From: JAGGZI01 sp964399605
GTDB taxonomy: Archaea; Aenigmatarchaeota; Aenigmatarchaeia; PWEA01; JAGHBM01
Length of the DNA: 21,786 bases
Assembly (NCBI GenBank): GCA_964399605.1
Contig: CAYNRH010000010.1
Coordinates: forward strand, 1-21,786
Reading direction: 5' to 3'
Made by a program: the position numbers and the translations under genes
In this document: positions 21,538-21,786 of the stretch, piece after piece
Position numbering within the stretch: position 1 is the stretch's first letter
Layout: each line of letters starts with the position of its first letter
Notes under the pieces: generated by a model
Database searches by the model: none
The model's input: only the letters and a program-made list of their open reading frames with translations
What the model was told of the DNA's origin: nothing

Positions 21538-21780
21538 CTCAAAGTATTTTTTAATCTCTTTTTCTGTCTCCTTTTTAAGCTTCTCCTTAATCATCGGTTT
21601 TATGCTTTCCATAACCTCTCTTTTTAAATCTGGTGTTATCTCAGACTGAGATATTGTCTCCTTTTTGTTTTTCATCATCTTGCTCATGAGAAACATTGTC
21701 ATTGGATTCATCTTACTGCCACTCATCTGCATCATCATCAAAGTTTCTGGAGGCATATCCTCATCAAGCATAGACAACAT
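21529..21780 (-). CDS. small Met-rich charged protein (may continue beyond window)
   Basis: 83 residues from ATG 21780-21778; the two codons before it in the window are open, so the real start may lie outside. Not recognised. The first half is unusually rich in Met (13 Met in about 36 residues, with MMMQM and MSKMMKNKK), the second half is a Lys/Glu-rich amphipathic helix. The Met-rich part could be a membrane-associating or signal-recognition-like M-domain helix, which is speculation. Its stop lies inside the last codons of the PrsW-like gene. Confidence 0.5.
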   Translation of the reverse strand: MLSMLDEDMPPETLMMMQMSGSKMNPMTMFLMSKMMKNKKETISQSEITPDLKREVMESIKPMIKEKLKKETEKEIKKYFELK

Positions 21781-21786
21781 AAGAGG

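Noticed and set aside
1..21786. CRISPR array, insertion sequence or prophage
   Set aside because: No spaced direct repeats, no transposase or integrase frame and no terminal inverted repeats were seen anywhere in the window.

Overview
The window is archaeal. It encodes TFB, Trm1, ABCE1, two archaeal/eukaryal-type RNase P proteins (Pop5/Rnp2 and Rpp30/Rnp3), ribosomal protein L15e, NreA with a C-terminal PCNA-binding motif, and a Ygr210-type TGS GTPase. Base composition is AT-rich and gene packing is extreme. Many genes have a TATA-like box about 22-28 nt before the start codon and so look leaderless. Small genomes of the DPANN kind fit this picture best, but that placement is inference and no lineage is proven by the sequence.

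Layout. 1-17 is the 3' end of a tRNA. 161-1342 is a DEAD-box RNA helicase, convergent with a small cold-shock-domain protein (1596-1396) and a membrane transporter (2807-1659). 2871-3183 is a tRNA-Leu(GAG) gene that appears to be broken by four introns, two in the D-loop and two in the T-arm; this is the most striking feature. 3301-5311 holds the RNase P pair and L15e on the minus strand with a small plus-strand ORF between them. 5440-8104 carries a small membrane protein, NreA and a winged-helix-like protein. 8101-11077 is the divergent pair Ygr210-type GTPase / ABCE1.

11521-15594 is a plus-strand cluster of three proteins: a coiled-coil protein without recognisable family, a metal-binding TIM-barrel protein with overlapping reading frame, and a nucleotidyltransferase-HEPN fusion. 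No characterised system with this composition comes to mind, so it is the best protein-level candidate for something undescribed. 15599-16985 holds a metallophosphoesterase and a C39-like cysteine peptidase domain protein. Trm1 (17022-18116) is divergent from the peptidase across only 36 bp. TFB and a small Cys-rich protein form a minus-strand pair. A 175-bp gap then contains a possible small hairpin RNA (19411-19471). The window ends with an MtaD/DadD-type deaminase, and a minimal PrsW-like intramembrane protease flanked by two small charged proteins.

Functional theme: most of the content is RNA processing and translation (tRNA, RNase P, Trm1, L15e, ABCE1, helicase, cold-shock protein), with DNA repair (NreA) and transcription initiation (TFB). 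The disrupted tRNA would need splicing endonuclease for its body and RNase P for its 5' end. Its G26 would be a plausible substrate of the Trm1 encoded here.
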